A DNA stretch of 64,000 bases from Limnobacter sp. 130. GTDB taxonomy: Bacteria; Pseudomonadota; Gammaproteobacteria; Burkholderiales; Burkholderiaceae_B. The stretch spans positions 1,733,071 through 1,797,070 of the forward strand of contig NZ_LR732328.1 of the NCBI RefSeq assembly GCF_902506325.1, given 5' to 3'. The notes below the pieces were generated by a model that worked only from the letters and a program-made list of their open reading frames with translations, was not told the DNA's origin and ran no database searches. A program made the position numbers and the translations under genes. Below, piece by piece: positions 38,653 through 47,366 of the stretch (position 1 is its first letter; each line of letters starts with the position of its first letter).

Positions 38653-39315
38653 TCATACCGTGCCAGATTGAAAAACCTCGGATTCCAGTACTTTTGCGCC
38701 CGGTTCGGCGTTTAGCGCTTCTATCAGCATTGTGCGTGCAAGCATGTCGACTTTCACACTGCGCAGGCGTTTGGGCAATAGCGGGTTGAGCATGCGGCTG
38801 GCGATCAAACCAATTTCTTCACCCAGACGAAATTCCTCGCGCTGACCATCGAGCAGGCCAGGACGCGCAATCACAACACTGGGAATGCCCGCGTTTCGAA
38901 CTGCCTGTTCCGCTTCGCCCTTGGTGCGCAAGTACAGGCCTTTCGCTTTGGGATTGGCCATCATGGCTGAGTTCAGTACGAAGCAGGGCACGGCATGCTG
39001 GGCGGCAAGTGCCGCAAATTGAGCCACCAGGGTGTAATCCACAAAACGGAATTGCTCCGCTGTTTTGGCCGCTTTGATGGTGGTGCCCAAGGTGCAGATG
39101 ACTGCATCGGCTTGCCACCAAGGGGCCTCTTCAGGAATGGCGTTGAAGTCGATGACCTGGTTGAGTAACTTGGGGTGCGGTGTAATGGGTTTGCGGGTTA
39201 ACGCAACCACCTTGCCTATATTCGGGTGCGCTAGCGCCTGCGCCAACACGCTGTGACCCACCACACCAGTGGCACCCACCAGCAGCACAGTTTTCTGAAT
39301 GTTCGTTGAACTCAA
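38653..39315 (-). CDS. NAD(P)-binding Rossmann-fold protein (atypical SDR, HTATIP2-like)
   Basis: 220 residues. The N-terminal VLLVGATGVVGHSVLAQALAH is a TGxxGxxG nucleotide-binding loop; DAVICTLGTTIKAAKT and the later YLRTKGEAEQAVRNAGIPSVVIARPGLL are typical of atypical short-chain dehydrogenases related to NmrA/HTATIP2, which often bind NADP without a full catalytic triad. The start is a TTG at 39315 with GGGGA six bases upstream. It lies downstream of the SDR gene but is separated from it by a hairpin terminator. Confidence 0.85.
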   Translation of the reverse strand: MSSTNIQKTVLLVGATGVVGHSVLAQALAHPNIGKVVALTRKPITPHPKLLNQVIDFNAIPEEAPWWQADAVICTLGTTIKAAKTAEQFRFVDYTLVAQFAALAAQHAVPCFVLNSAMMANPKAKGLYLRTKGEAEQAVRNAGIPSVVIARPGLLDGQREEFRLGEEIGLIASRMLNPLLPKRLRSVKVDMLARTMLIEALNAEPGAKVLESEVFQSGTV

Positions 39316-39331
39316 ATCAAGTCCCCAATAA

Positions 39332-39366
39332 AAAACGCGGCAGTCTTAAGACTAACCGCGTTTTAA
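39332..39366. terminator. Rho-independent terminator (hairpin with A/T flanks)
   Basis: AAACGCGG and CCGCGTTT bracket an inner AGTCTTAAGACT palindrome, with runs of A on one side and T on the other. It would end minus-strand transcription of the SDR gene. Confidence 0.8.
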
Positions 39367-39387
39367 CGTCAAAGTCCAAAGGCGTTG

Positions 39388-40284
39388 TTATGCGCTTTGG
39401 GTTTCCTTTTCAGCGGCCTTGCGCTTTTTGCGGGCAATTTGCTTGTCGCGCATTTTTTTCATTTGACTCACGATAATGGCTTGATAGCTTTCGGGCAATG
39501 TGCGCACCATGGCGTCCATGGCCACTGCGTCGGGGCCAACCAACACGCGGCGCTTGTTGCCTTTTACCGCCTTCAGGATAATATCGGCCGCCTTTTCTGC
39601 AGTGGTGATGAAGAATTTCTCAAAGAACTCTTTGCCCTGCTCGGAATCGGCACCGGTGAACTGTTCAATTTCAGGCGATGCGACGCTTTTGCGGGCAATG
39701 GCAGTTTTGATGCCGCCTGGGTGAACGCTGGTGGCCGATACGCCGCAATTCATCATGTCCAGTTCCTGGCGCAGGCTTTCTGTAAAACCGCGAACAGCAA
39801 ACTTGGTGGCGTTGTAGGTGCTTTGTGTGGGCTGTGCACACAGACCAAACAGGCTGCTGGTGTTGATAATGTGGCCGTCGCCAGATGCCTTCAGGTGTGG
39901 CAAAAATGCCTTGGTTCCGTACACGACGCCCCAGAAGTTGATGCCCATGATCCACTCGAATTTGTCGTAATCGATGTGTTCAACCGGTGTGGCGTAAGCG
40001 ACACCCGCGTTGTTGAAAATCAGGTTCACTTTGCCGTGGTCTTTGGCTGTTTGATCGGCCCAGGCATACATGGCTTCGCGGTTGGACACGTCGAGTTGCT
40101 GGCTGGTAACCTTGACATTGGGCGCAGCGGCTTTCACCAACTTCACGGTTTCGGCGAGGCCTTTGGTGTCAACATCGGAGATGGATACGTGGCATCCGTC
40201 CTTGGCCAGTTGAAGGGCCAGCGTACGGCCCATGCCAGATGCGGCGCCTGTAATTGCGGCCACTTTGCCGTTGAATGATTTCAT
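39388..40284 (-). CDS. Short-chain dehydrogenase/reductase
   Basis: 298 residues. Classical SDR with TGAASGMG nucleotide loop, LIFNNAGVAYATP, catalytic Ser in INTSSLFG and the YNATK Tyr-Lys pair. The basic C-terminal tail (KKMRDKQIARKKRKAAEKE) is unusual and may mediate membrane or protein contact. Substrate unknown. GGAG stands eight bases before the ATG. It diverges from a TetR-type gene across a 112-base region with a palindromic operator, so this SDR is the likely target of that regulator. Confidence 0.92.
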   Translation of the reverse strand: MKSFNGKVAAITGAASGMGRTLALQLAKDGCHVSISDVDTKGLAETVKLVKAAAPNVKVTSQQLDVSNREAMYAWADQTAKDHGKVNLIFNNAGVAYATPVEHIDYDKFEWIMGINFWGVVYGTKAFLPHLKASGDGHIINTSSLFGLCAQPTQSTYNATKFAVRGFTESLRQELDMMNCGVSATSVHPGGIKTAIARKSVASPEIEQFTGADSEQGKEFFEKFFITTAEKAADIILKAVKGNKRRVLVGPDAVAMDAMVRTLPESYQAIIVSQMKKMRDKQIARKKRKAAEKETQSA

Positions 40285-40320
40285 GTGTCGGTCTCCAATG
40301 TGCTGTGTTGTAGCTGTAAT

Positions 40321-40340
40321 TTGACAATCGTGGTTGTCAA
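40321..40340. promoter_or_regulatory. Probable operator of the TetR-type regulator
   Basis: TTGACAA-TCGTGG-TTGTCAA is a perfect 7-bp inverted repeat with a six-base centre in the divergent SDR/tetR region. Each arm contains TTGACA, the consensus -35 hexamer, one facing each gene, so a bound repressor could block both promoters. Confidence 0.72.
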
Positions 40341-40396
40341 TTTAATGTTGGGCCTGCATACTGTCAATGCCTATTTTTTGAGTATATCTTCCAATT

Positions 40397-41074
40397 ATGA
40401 ATGCGAAAGCACCCGAGCAAATTGCCAAAGCCGCAGGGCGTCGTTACCGTGGGGTGTCCAACGAAACCCGCAAGGCGGAGCGCCGGTTGAAACTGATTGA
40501 GGCTGGCATCAAGATGTTTGGTTCGACTGGTTACCATGCCGCCACGGTGAAGGGTCTGTGTCAGGAAGCGGGTTTGACCGAGCGCTATTTTTACGAGAGC
40601 TTCAGCAATGCCGAGGCCCTGTTCACTGCGTGCTACCTGCACATTACGGATACGCTGCGCGACAAGTTGCAGAAGGTGTTGTTGAGCACAGATGCAGACA
40701 ATCTGGAGCAGGCCACCCGAACCGGCTTGACCGTGTTTTTCAGCCAGTTCAAGGAAAGCCCGCAGGCAGCCCGTATTTTGTTGGTCGAGGTGTTGACCGT
40801 GAACCGGCACCTCGAAGAGTTGAGCTTGAAAACCCTGTACAGTTTTGTAGAAATGCTGGAAACACTGGCCAAACCGCTGATTGATCAGCGCAAGGACGGC
40901 GGCGTGAAGGGGCTGGATTCAACCTTGCTGGCCTCGGGCCTGGTGGGCTCAGTGCTGTATATGGCGGCCCGCTGGAGTATGGATGGTTGCAAAAAATCCG
41001 TGGAAGATGTGGTGGAAAATGCCATGCTGATTTTCCGCGGCGCGGGAGAAATGCTGTTGCAGTGCGACGATTGA
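40397..41074 (+). CDS. TetR/AcrR-family transcriptional regulator
   Basis: 225 residues. The N-terminal helix-turn-helix (about 33-80) reads LIEAGIKMFGSTGYHAATVKG then CQEAGLTERYFYESFSNAEALF, a clear TetR pattern; the rest is an all-helical ligand domain of uncertain ligand. An N-terminal basic extension precedes the DNA-binding domain. It diverges from the SDR gene, with a palindrome between them fitting autoregulation and control of the SDR. A bidirectional terminator follows. Confidence 0.93.
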   Translation: MNAKAPEQIAKAAGRRYRGVSNETRKAERRLKLIEAGIKMFGSTGYHAATVKGLCQEAGLTERYFYESFSNAEALFTACYLHITDTLRDKLQKVLLSTDADNLEQATRTGLTVFFSQFKESPQAARILLVEVLTVNRHLEELSLKTLYSFVEMLETLAKPLIDQRKDGGVKGLDSTLLASGLVGSVLYMAARWSMDGCKKSVEDVVENAMLIFRGAGEMLLQCDD

Positions 41075-41091
41075 TGCGCTGAGCATGCAAT

Positions 41092-41119
41092 AAAAAACCC
41101 GCCTTCGGGCGGGTTTTTT
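41092..41119. terminator. Bidirectional rho-independent terminator
   Basis: AAAAAACCCGCC-TTCG-GGCGGGTTTTTT, a stable stem with a UUCG tetraloop, serves the convergent tetR-type and cytochrome c genes. Confidence 0.95.
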
Positions 41120-41139
41120 ATTGGCGTTTGAAACGCGTT

Positions 41140-41679
41140 TTACTTGGCAGCTTCAGCAGCGGGTGCCTCTGCAGCAGGGGCGGCTGGTTCGGGTGCTTTG
41201 AAATCAGCGCCCACTTCTTTGCCCATGTAAGCCACAGCACGAGCCACTTCGATGTCATCAAGGTCAGCATTGCCACCTTTGGCTGGCATTGCACCAATGC
41301 CGTTCACAGCGTTTTTCCACAAGGTGTCGAAACCTTTGCTCAGGCGATCGCCCCACTGGCCCTGGTCGCCAAACTTGGGAGCACCTGCAGCGCCGGTGGT
41401 GTGGCAGGCCGCGCATGCAGCTGCATACACTTGCTCGCCAGTTTTCAATACTTTGGGCGCATTGGCGTCAACGAAATCAATGGTGCCTACAGGTGCCAGG
41501 CGCTGGGCAATGGCTTCTTCGGAGAAAGCATTGGTGCCGGCGGCGGGTTTTTCGCTGCTGCTGACATAGTTGGCCAACAAGATAATGACGAAAATCGGGA
41601 CAACGAAAGAGGCAACAATCGCAATGATGAGCTGCTTCGGTGTCTTGATTAAAAGTTCGTGTTCGTTTGAATCGCTCAT
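41140..41679 (-). CDS. Membrane-anchored class I cytochrome c (c5-like)
   Basis: 179 residues. An N-terminal cytoplasmic stretch is followed by one membrane helix (LIIAIVASFVVPIFVIILLA, about 17-36). The periplasmic haem domain has one CAACH site (YAAACAACHTTGAAGAPKFG) and the axial Met in NGIGAMPAKGG. A tail rich in Ala, Pro and Glu ends the protein. This is the pattern of c5-type electron carriers of betaproteobacteria. The start at 41679 has AGGA six bases upstream; a longer frame to 41748 is not needed. No oxidase gene adjoins it. Confidence 0.92.
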   Translation of the reverse strand: MSDSNEHELLIKTPKQLIIAIVASFVVPIFVIILLANYVSSSEKPAAGTNAFSEEAIAQRLAPVGTIDFVDANAPKVLKTGEQVYAAACAACHTTGAAGAPKFGDQGQWGDRLSKGFDTLWKNAVNGIGAMPAKGGNADLDDIEVARAVAYMGKEVGADFKAPEPAAPAAEAPAAEAAK

Positions 41680-41850
41680 ACGACGTCCTGATTGATAGCG
41701 CTGGGTTGAAACGAGATTATAACGGGATGCAAAAGCATACAGTGGCATGTACGCAGCATCAAAACAACTGTAAATTGTATCTTGAAAAAGGCTTTAAACC
41801 CAACTATTTATTGCTGAAAATGCAAGGCTGTATTGCAAAGGGATGAGATT

Positions 41851-42411
41851 TTGAAGAGCGCATTAAGCGAGAACCACCGATACGGTTTGCCCATGGTCGT
41901 GGTTCACTGGTTCATGGCGGTGGGTATTTTGACGGCATTTGGCATGGGTTTGTACATGGTGGACATCCCGGGCATTACACCATTCAAGCTGAAACTTTTT
42001 AACTGGCACAAGTGGTTGGGTGTCACCTTGTTTGCATTGGTGCTGTTGCGCATGGTGGTTCGAATGTTGTCGAAAACCCCCAAATACCCTGCGCATTGGG
42101 GGCACAACACGGTGCTGCTGGCCAAGCTGGGGCATTTGGCTTTGTATGTGTTCATGCTGGGCGTTCCGGTTTTTGGTTACCTGTACAGCCTGGCCTCGGG
42201 TTACCCGGTGGTGTGGTTTGGTGTGATTGAGTTGCCTGTTTTGATCGAGAAGAACGCTGAACTCAAGGAACTGTTTAAAACCTTGCATGAACTTTCAGGC
42301 AAAGGCTTGGTCTTTTTGGTGGCGGGCCATGTATTGATGGCCTTGAAACATCACATTCTGGACCGGGACGGTATTTTGGGCCGCATGATCCCCGGAATGC
42401 GAGCCGATTAA
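41851..42411 (+). CDS. Cytochrome b561
   Basis: About 186 residues with four membrane helices. Haem-ligand candidates: His in MVVVHWFMAVG (helix 1), HKWLG, KLGHLALYVF and AGHVLMALKHH (helix 4). Proteins of this family pass electrons from the quinol pool, some to superoxide. The start is uncertain: TTG at 41851 has AAGGG eight bases upstream, whereas an upstream TTG at 41833 adds six residues without support. Two YceI genes follow on the same strand, a grouping common in betaproteobacteria that suggests shared use of an isoprenoid or quinone. Confidence 0.92.
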   Translation: MKSALSENHRYGLPMVVVHWFMAVGILTAFGMGLYMVDIPGITPFKLKLFNWHKWLGVTLFALVLLRMVVRMLSKTPKYPAHWGHNTVLLAKLGHLALYVFMLGVPVFGYLYSLASGYPVVWFGVIELPVLIEKNAELKELFKTLHELSGKGLVFLVAGHVLMALKHHILDRDGILGRMIPGMRAD

Positions 42412-42447
42412 TCTGTACGATCCGATCCAGTACCCGCAGGAACCAAG

Positions 42448-43005
42448 ATGATTCACCGATTTTCCACAGTGGCCGCTGGCCTGGCGTTGTCTGTTTTTAC
42501 TCTGCCGGTGTTGGCCGCCCCGATTGATGCCGCGCAAAGCGAAGTCAAGGCAACATTCAAACAATTCAATGTGCCGGTTAGTGGCAATTTCAAGAAATTT
42601 AGCGGCGATGTGCAGTTTGACCCGGCCAAGCCTGCGGACACCAAAGCCATTCTGAACGTGGACACCGCAAGTTACGACCTGGGGGACCCCGAGTACAACA
42701 AAGAAGTGGCTGGCAAGGACTGGTTTGATTCAAAAAACCACCCCAAGGCGACCTTTGTAATTACGGGTGTCACAGGCAGTGGCAATAATTTGCAGGCCAC
42801 TGGCGATTTGACCATTCGAGGCATTAAAAAGCCCCTGAAGTTTCCGGTAACAATTAAAACTGCGGGCGACAAGCACACGTTCACCGGCAAATCCCAGATC
42901 AAGCGCCTTGAATACAAGGTGGGCGCAGACGGGGAATGGGGTGACACCAGCTTGGTGGCCGATGAAGTGACCATTGATTTCAAACTGGTAGTACCAGCCA
43001 AATAA
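42448..43005 (+). CDS. YceI family periplasmic protein (first of a pair)
   Basis: 185 residues. Signal peptide with cleavage near PVLAA. The mature part is a lipocalin-like beta barrel of the YceI family: VKATFKQFNVPVSGNFKKFSG, KDWFDSKNHPKATFVITGV and LTIRGIKKPLKFPVTI. YceI proteins bind long isoprenoids such as polyprenyl chains of quinones. The usual DPxHS start of the mature domain is degenerate here (AAPIDAAQSEV). It lies 36 bases after the b561 gene. Confidence 0.92.
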   Translation: MIHRFSTVAAGLALSVFTLPVLAAPIDAAQSEVKATFKQFNVPVSGNFKKFSGDVQFDPAKPADTKAILNVDTASYDLGDPEYNKEVAGKDWFDSKNHPKATFVITGVTGSGNNLQATGDLTIRGIKKPLKFPVTIKTAGDKHTFTGKSQIKRLEYKVGADGEWGDTSLVADEVTIDFKLVVPAK

Positions 43006-43018
43006 AAAGGAGTTAGGG

Positions 43019-43612
43019 ATGTTCAAGCAAGTATCGAAAACCGTGTTGGGCAGTGCAATTGCATTGGGTATGTTGGGTGCTGCGCATGCGGCGGTGGATA
43101 CCTATGTGATCGACCCAAGTCACACCTTCCCTTCGTTTGAGGCGGACCACATGGGCGGGTTGTCACTGTGGCGTGGCCAGTTTGAGAAAACCAAGGGCAT
43201 GGTGACCCTGGACCGTGCCAATAAAACCGGTACAGTGGACATTGAAATTGATGCGGCCAGCCTTGACTTTGGTCATGGCAAGATGAACGAGCATGCCAAA
43301 GATATAGACATGTTCGATGTGGAAGCCCACCCCACCATTACCTACACGGCCAGCAAAATGCGCTTTGAAGGTGACAAGCCGGTGGAGGTGTTGGGTAACC
43401 TGACCTTGAAAGGGATCACGAAGCCGGTTCCATTGAAGATCAACACCTTCAAATGCATTATGCACCCCATGAAAAAAGCGGAAGTGTGTGGCGCCGATGC
43501 GGTGGCTGAATTCAAGCGCACGGACTTCGATTTGGGCTATGGCGTGGACCGCGGCTTTTTTCCGGAAGTGAAAGTGTTGATTACCATTGAAGCGGTGAAA
43601 CAGCCGAAGTAA
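43019..43612 (+). CDS. YceI family periplasmic protein (second of a pair)
   Basis: 197 residues with a signal peptide ending near GAAHAA. The canonical motifs are all present: YVIDPSHTFPSFEADHMGG, IDMFDVEAHPTITYTASKM, LTLKGITKPVPLKI and FKRTDFDLGYGVD. Compared with its neighbour it keeps the full ligand-pocket signature, so the two probably differ in ligand or partner. AAGGAG precedes the start. A bidirectional terminator follows. Confidence 0.94.
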   Translation: MFKQVSKTVLGSAIALGMLGAAHAAVDTYVIDPSHTFPSFEADHMGGLSLWRGQFEKTKGMVTLDRANKTGTVDIEIDAASLDFGHGKMNEHAKDIDMFDVEAHPTITYTASKMRFEGDKPVEVLGNLTLKGITKPVPLKINTFKCIMHPMKKAEVCGADAVAEFKRTDFDLGYGVDRGFFPEVKVLITIEAVKQPK

Positions 43613-43626
43613 AAATGGATTGAATG

Positions 43627-43664
43627 AAAAAAGCCGGCGCCTTTGTGGGGGCCGGCTTTTTTGT
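43627..43664. terminator. Bidirectional rho-independent terminator
   Basis: AAAAAAGCCGGC and GCCGGCTTTTTT face each other around a short loop, ending both the YceI and the TerC transcription units. Confidence 0.93.
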
Positions 43665-43675
43665 TTCAGCGACGG

Positions 43676-44686
43676 TTATTTGCTGTCAGTTGCATGTTCC
43701 AGTTTTTCATTTTTAGCCTCGCTCCGTGTTTTCCACAGCGAGAACACCACGCCACCTGCAATCAAGCCCAGGGTAATGCTGAGTGAAAAGGCGGGCGGGA
43801 ACTTGCCGATGAAATTCACCAGGAAGATTTTGCTGCCGATGAACACCAGCACCATGGCCAAAGCGTACTTCAGGTAGTGGAAGCGGTGGATCATCGCGGC
43901 CAAGGCAAAGTACAGTGCACGCAGGCCCAAAATGGCAAAGATGTTGCTGGTGTACACAATGAAGGGGTCGGTGGTGATCGCGAAAATCGCGGGTACGGAA
44001 TCGACCGCAAAGATCAGGTCCACAAACTCGATCAACACCAGCGCCAGTAACAGGGGTGTGGCAAAACGCACAACCTTGCCGGTTTTGGGGTCGGCTTCGT
44101 TCACAACAAACGCGTTGCCACGCAGGCCTTCGGTCACGCGCATGCGTTTGCGCAAAAACTTCAGGATCGGGTTGTTTTCAATGTCGGGTTTGCTGTCGGC
44201 CATGAACCACATTTTGATACCCGTGATCACAAGGAAGGCGCCGAACAGGTAAAGCACCCAACTGAATTCTTTCACCAGCGCAGCGCCCAGACCGATCATG
44301 ATGGCGCGCAATACGATTACGCCCAAAATGCCCCAGAACAACACGCGGTGCTGGTACTGACGGGGAATGGCGAAGAACGAGAAAATCATCGCGATGACAA
44401 ACACGTTGTCCATCGACAGTGATTTTTCAATGGCGAAACCGGTGAAGTAGTTCATGCCGCTTTCCGAGCCCAGGTAGTACCACACCCATGCGCCGAACAG
44501 ACAGGCTGCGGTGATGTAGCCACCTGAGAGCAGCAAACTTTCCTTGACCCCAATTTCGTGATCATCCTTGTGCAGCACGCCAAGGTCGAAGGTGAGCAGT
44601 GCAATTACAATGCCGACAAACAACAGCCAAATCCATGCGGCTGTGCCGAGAAAGTCGGTGTGCATGAATTCCATTAAAACGTCCAC
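43676..44686 (-). CDS. TerC family membrane protein (Alx-like)
   Basis: 336 residues with about nine membrane helices. Hallmarks: LLTFDLGVLHKDDHEIGVKE, ALEKSLSMDNVFV-type sequence at AIEKSLSMDNVFVIAMIFS, and LIEFVDLIFAVDSVPAIFA in the second half; the paired Asp residues in these helices are thought to handle divalent metal, and Alx of E. coli exports manganese. The GTG at 44686 is preferred, with GGAG and a seven-base spacer; an ATG 12 bases downstream also has a weak site. No manganese riboswitch could be recognised upstream. It diverges from a LysR-type gene. Confidence 0.92.
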   Translation of the reverse strand: MDVLMEFMHTDFLGTAAWIWLLFVGIVIALLTFDLGVLHKDDHEIGVKESLLLSGGYITAACLFGAWVWYYLGSESGMNYFTGFAIEKSLSMDNVFVIAMIFSFFAIPRQYQHRVLFWGILGVIVLRAIMIGLGAALVKEFSWVLYLFGAFLVITGIKMWFMADSKPDIENNPILKFLRKRMRVTEGLRGNAFVVNEADPKTGKVVRFATPLLLALVLIEFVDLIFAVDSVPAIFAITTDPFIVYTSNIFAILGLRALYFALAAMIHRFHYLKYALAMVLVFIGSKIFLVNFIGKFPPAFSLSITLGLIAGGVVFSLWKTRSEAKNEKLEHATDSK

Positions 44687-44808
44687 GTTGATACTCCATA
44701 AGGGTTGAATTGAACACGGCGCCATGGTGTATCAGTTGTGATTTCGGAAAAACCAGTATTTAATGAACTGTTGATTCGGTTTTTACGAAGTTACTTTGTG
44801 GGGCTTGC

Positions 44809-45693
44809 ATGACTTTGAACTATCGCCATTTGCATTATTTCTGGATGGTGGCCAAAGAGGGCGGTTTTGCGCGGGCGGCCGAACGCATGGACATGGCCAT
44901 TCAAACCATTAGCGCCCAGGTGCGTGAGCTGGAGAAGGATTTGGGCCACCAGTTGTTAAAACCCGAAGGGCGTGGCGTGGCACTGACCGAGGCGGGGCAA
45001 GTGGCTTTTGCCAAAGCGGAGGAAATTTTCCAGATTGGGCAAAGCCTGCCTGAGCTGGTGCGGGCGGTGGCGAGCAAACCTGTACGGCGTTTCAAGGTCG
45101 GCCTTTGCGACGGTATTTCAAAACTGGCGGTGCATGCGCTGCTTAAGCCGGTGTTGAATACGGAAGACTTGCACCTGACTTGCCACGAGGGCGAGCCCGA
45201 GCAGTTGCTGGCGGAATTGGCCCTGCATCACCTGGATTTTGTGTTCGCTGGGCAGCCACCGCCAGCAAACCCGAATTTGCGCATGCAAAGTCGCCTGCTT
45301 ATCAGTTCAGAAGTGGACTGGTACGGCGCATCAAAGTGGGTGAAAAAAGATGCATTGACACATTTCCCGGAATGTCTGCATGACCTGCCTGTGTTGCTGC
45401 CCACCGGTCATTCAAGGCTACGTGTCGATTTGAATCACTGGTTTGAGCAGTTGGGCATTGTGCCGCATGTGGTGGGTGAGTTCGAGGACAGTGCTTTGAT
45501 GTCGGTGTTTGCCGCGCGGGGTTTTGGGGTTTTTCCGGTGAGCCGCTTGGGCGTTTACGACACAGGCACTTTAAGCGGCCTGCGATTGCTGGGGCAGTGT
45601 GATGACCTGCACGAGGAAATTCATGGGGTGTGGAATGTAAGGGGAATCGACCACCCCTTGGTGGTCGAATTGTTGAACAGGCTTGGTGATTGA
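44809..45693 (+). CDS. LysR-family transcriptional regulator (NhaR-like)
   Basis: 294 residues. The N-terminal helix-turn-helix starts NYRHLHYFWMVAKEGGFARAAERM and continues QTISAQVRELEKDLGHQLL; the rest is the periplasmic-binding-like effector domain. The LHYFWMVAKEG start and GRGVALTEAG turn are characteristic of NhaR-type LysR proteins, which respond to sodium and pH. Divergence from the TerC/Alx-like gene makes that gene the likely target, consistent with Alx being pH- and manganese-linked in E. coli. Confidence 0.9.
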   Translation: MTLNYRHLHYFWMVAKEGGFARAAERMDMAIQTISAQVRELEKDLGHQLLKPEGRGVALTEAGQVAFAKAEEIFQIGQSLPELVRAVASKPVRRFKVGLCDGISKLAVHALLKPVLNTEDLHLTCHEGEPEQLLAELALHHLDFVFAGQPPPANPNLRMQSRLLISSEVDWYGASKWVKKDALTHFPECLHDLPVLLPTGHSRLRVDLNHWFEQLGIVPHVVGEFEDSALMSVFAARGFGVFPVSRLGVYDTGTLSGLRLLGQCDDLHEEIHGVWNVRGIDHPLVVELLNRLGD

Positions 45694-45697
45694 ACCG

Positions 45698-46294
45698 TTA
45701 AGCCGCAGCCACCGCCGCTTCAATTTCAGCAAAGGTGCTTGCTTTAACTGGGTCCATCACTGGAATTCCCATTTGGCGCGCAATTTGCGTGGATGAAAAC
45801 AGGCCCACTACGCGCATTTTGCCGGTGCGGTTGTCAACCACCAACGCATGTTGCCGGTTGTGTTCACGCAGCGTAGCGATGATGTGGCCTACTTCCGCCC
45901 GGGAGACGGCACCGAACTCAAGAAACTCGAGATCGGGCAGCTTCACCATGACATCGTTGACCGTGAGTTCAGGCACGTTGCGGTTGCTTGACGAAGCTTC
46001 CTTGATGGCCCTTTCACCAGCCAGGTCGTTTGCGGTCAGCAGGCCCTGTAAATGCCCCAGGCTGTTGCGCACAAACAGAAGTTTGACGCCACACACAATC
46101 ATGGTGGTGCGGGCTTGTTCCAGTGTTTCCGAGTCGGAAATGCTGACAGGGTGCACTCGCCGCAGATCGGTCATGGCGTCGAAGGCGGGAGAATCGGCGG
46201 TCAGCTTTAGAGGGCGACTGGGATCGCTCACCGTAATCATGTCGGTGGCGCCAGCGCTGATGTGTTCGAGTGATTGGTAGTGTTGTCTGATCAT
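45698..46294 (-). CDS. CBS-domain pair protein
   Basis: 198 residues with two CBS units: the first around VSISDSETLEQARTTMIVCGVKLLFVRNSLGHLQGLLTAND-like sequence (residues about 50-95), the second around EFGAVSRAEVGHIIATLREHNRQHALVVDN (about 130-180). CBS pairs bind adenosyl nucleotides and act as energy or second-messenger sensors, usually controlling a partner. No enzymatic domain is attached. The start at 46294 has AAGGG upstream. It converges on the LysR gene with a four-base gap. The 276 bases upstream of it hold only a CACAAGG/CCTTGTG inverted repeat (46393-46414). Confidence 0.87.
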   Translation of the reverse strand: MIRQHYQSLEHISAGATDMITVSDPSRPLKLTADSPAFDAMTDLRRVHPVSISDSETLEQARTTMIVCGVKLLFVRNSLGHLQGLLTANDLAGERAIKEASSSNRNVPELTVNDVMVKLPDLEFLEFGAVSRAEVGHIIATLREHNRQHALVVDNRTGKMRVVGLFSSTQIARQMGIPVMDPVKASTFAEIEAAVAAA

Positions 46295-46570
46295 GTGGAA
46301 CCCTTTTTGACACACAAGTGGCGTTGCATCCGCAGCCTGAGAGCTGGCGGGTGAGTTTGCAGGACGGACCGCATGCAAAAGGGGGGTACAGGCACAAGGG
46401 TTTGTTGCCTTGTGTCGTGGCAGTGCTAGCACCGTCCACTAATAATTTAGTCTACGCTGCTCGTAAAAAGTTTCAAGTCAGTAAAAGCCCGGAGGACACA
46501 ATCGAATACCCACCTTTTCCGCAGATGAAAGGGCTCAAGTTTTTGGAAAAGGTGTTCAGCCTTGCGGGGC

Positions 46571-47296
46571 TTACTTCAGCGGGGTGCCAAGTGCATAAGG
46601 CAGAAGGTTCATCACTTCCTTGCTGACACCCATGGCCAGGTGGGGGGTGTCAATTTCAATGTGTTCAACATTCGGGCTGAAGCGATCAATGCAGGCTTGC
46701 CAACTCACAATGGAGTCTTTCTTGCAGTACAGGGCCACAATGGGACACACAATGGGGTGCTCAAAGCGTTTCAGGGTGCTGTTCTCGATCGATTCCACAT
46801 CCAGCCCGCGGATGTCGTAAAGCGTTTTCACGGCGGTGTATTTGGGGCCGCCAATCACGGGGCTGCCAATGGTCACAATGCGGCTCACGTTTTGTTGCAC
46901 TTCGCGTGCTGCCTCGCGCGCCAGGTAGCCACCCAGGCTCCAGCCCAGCAGTTTGATCGGGGCTTGGGCCTGCTCGGAGTGTTCTTTGATGTCTGCAATC
47001 ACCTGTGGCAGCAGCTTGCCCACTTCGCCGTGGTTAAAACCGGCTGACCAATGCACTGTTTTGTAACCCAGGGAATCAAGATAGCGTTTGATGAACGTCA
47101 TGCTGCTGGAACTGGCACCAAAGCCCGGCAGCAGCAAGATGGTTTGGCCTTGCCCCACATTCTTGCGGGCCAGGAAACGCCAGCCCACAGCCAGCTTGGC
47201 AGCTTCAAATGGGGTTTTGGCCTCGCCCAACAACAGGCTTAGTTTGGGTTTGCCAATGGTGTTGCCGTAGCGTTTTTGAAATTCTGCTTTGTTCAT
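46571..47296 (-). CDS. Alpha/beta hydrolase (lipase/esterase-like)
   Basis: 241 residues. The oxyanion strand ILLLPGFGASSSSMTFIKRYL is followed by the nucleophile elbow LLGWSLGGYLAREAA, with a probable catalytic Asp in YCKKDSIVSW and His in DTPHLAM. No signal peptide is visible. Substrate unknown; the pattern is of PGAP1/triacylglycerol-lipase-like hydrolases. No close ribosome-binding site is visible before the ATG. It stands downstream of the SulP gene on the same strand with a 70-base gap and may share its transcript. Confidence 0.88.
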   Translation of the reverse strand: MNKAEFQKRYGNTIGKPKLSLLLGEAKTPFEAAKLAVGWRFLARKNVGQGQTILLLPGFGASSSSMTFIKRYLDSLGYKTVHWSAGFNHGEVGKLLPQVIADIKEHSEQAQAPIKLLGWSLGGYLAREAAREVQQNVSRIVTIGSPVIGGPKYTAVKTLYDIRGLDVESIENSTLKRFEHPIVCPIVALYCKKDSIVSWQACIDRFSPNVEHIEIDTPHLAMGVSKEVMNLLPYALGTPLK

Positions 47297-47366
47297 GGGG
47301 TGTTACAGGGTTGTGCACACCCGAGAAAATACGGCAAGCCGGGGCTGCGCACAAAGAGGAATTCCT

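Noticed and set aside
39385-40278. 297-residue plus-strand frame opposite the SDR gene
   Set aside because: The SDR on the minus strand has all family motifs; this frame has none.
44687-44808. Possible manganese (yybP-ykoY) riboswitch before the TerC gene
   Set aside because: The short leader shows no recognisable conserved loops of that riboswitch.
46393-46414. CACAAGG/CCTTGTG inverted repeat upstream of the CBS gene
   Set aside because: No T-run and no known operator match; too weak to call either a terminator or a binding site.
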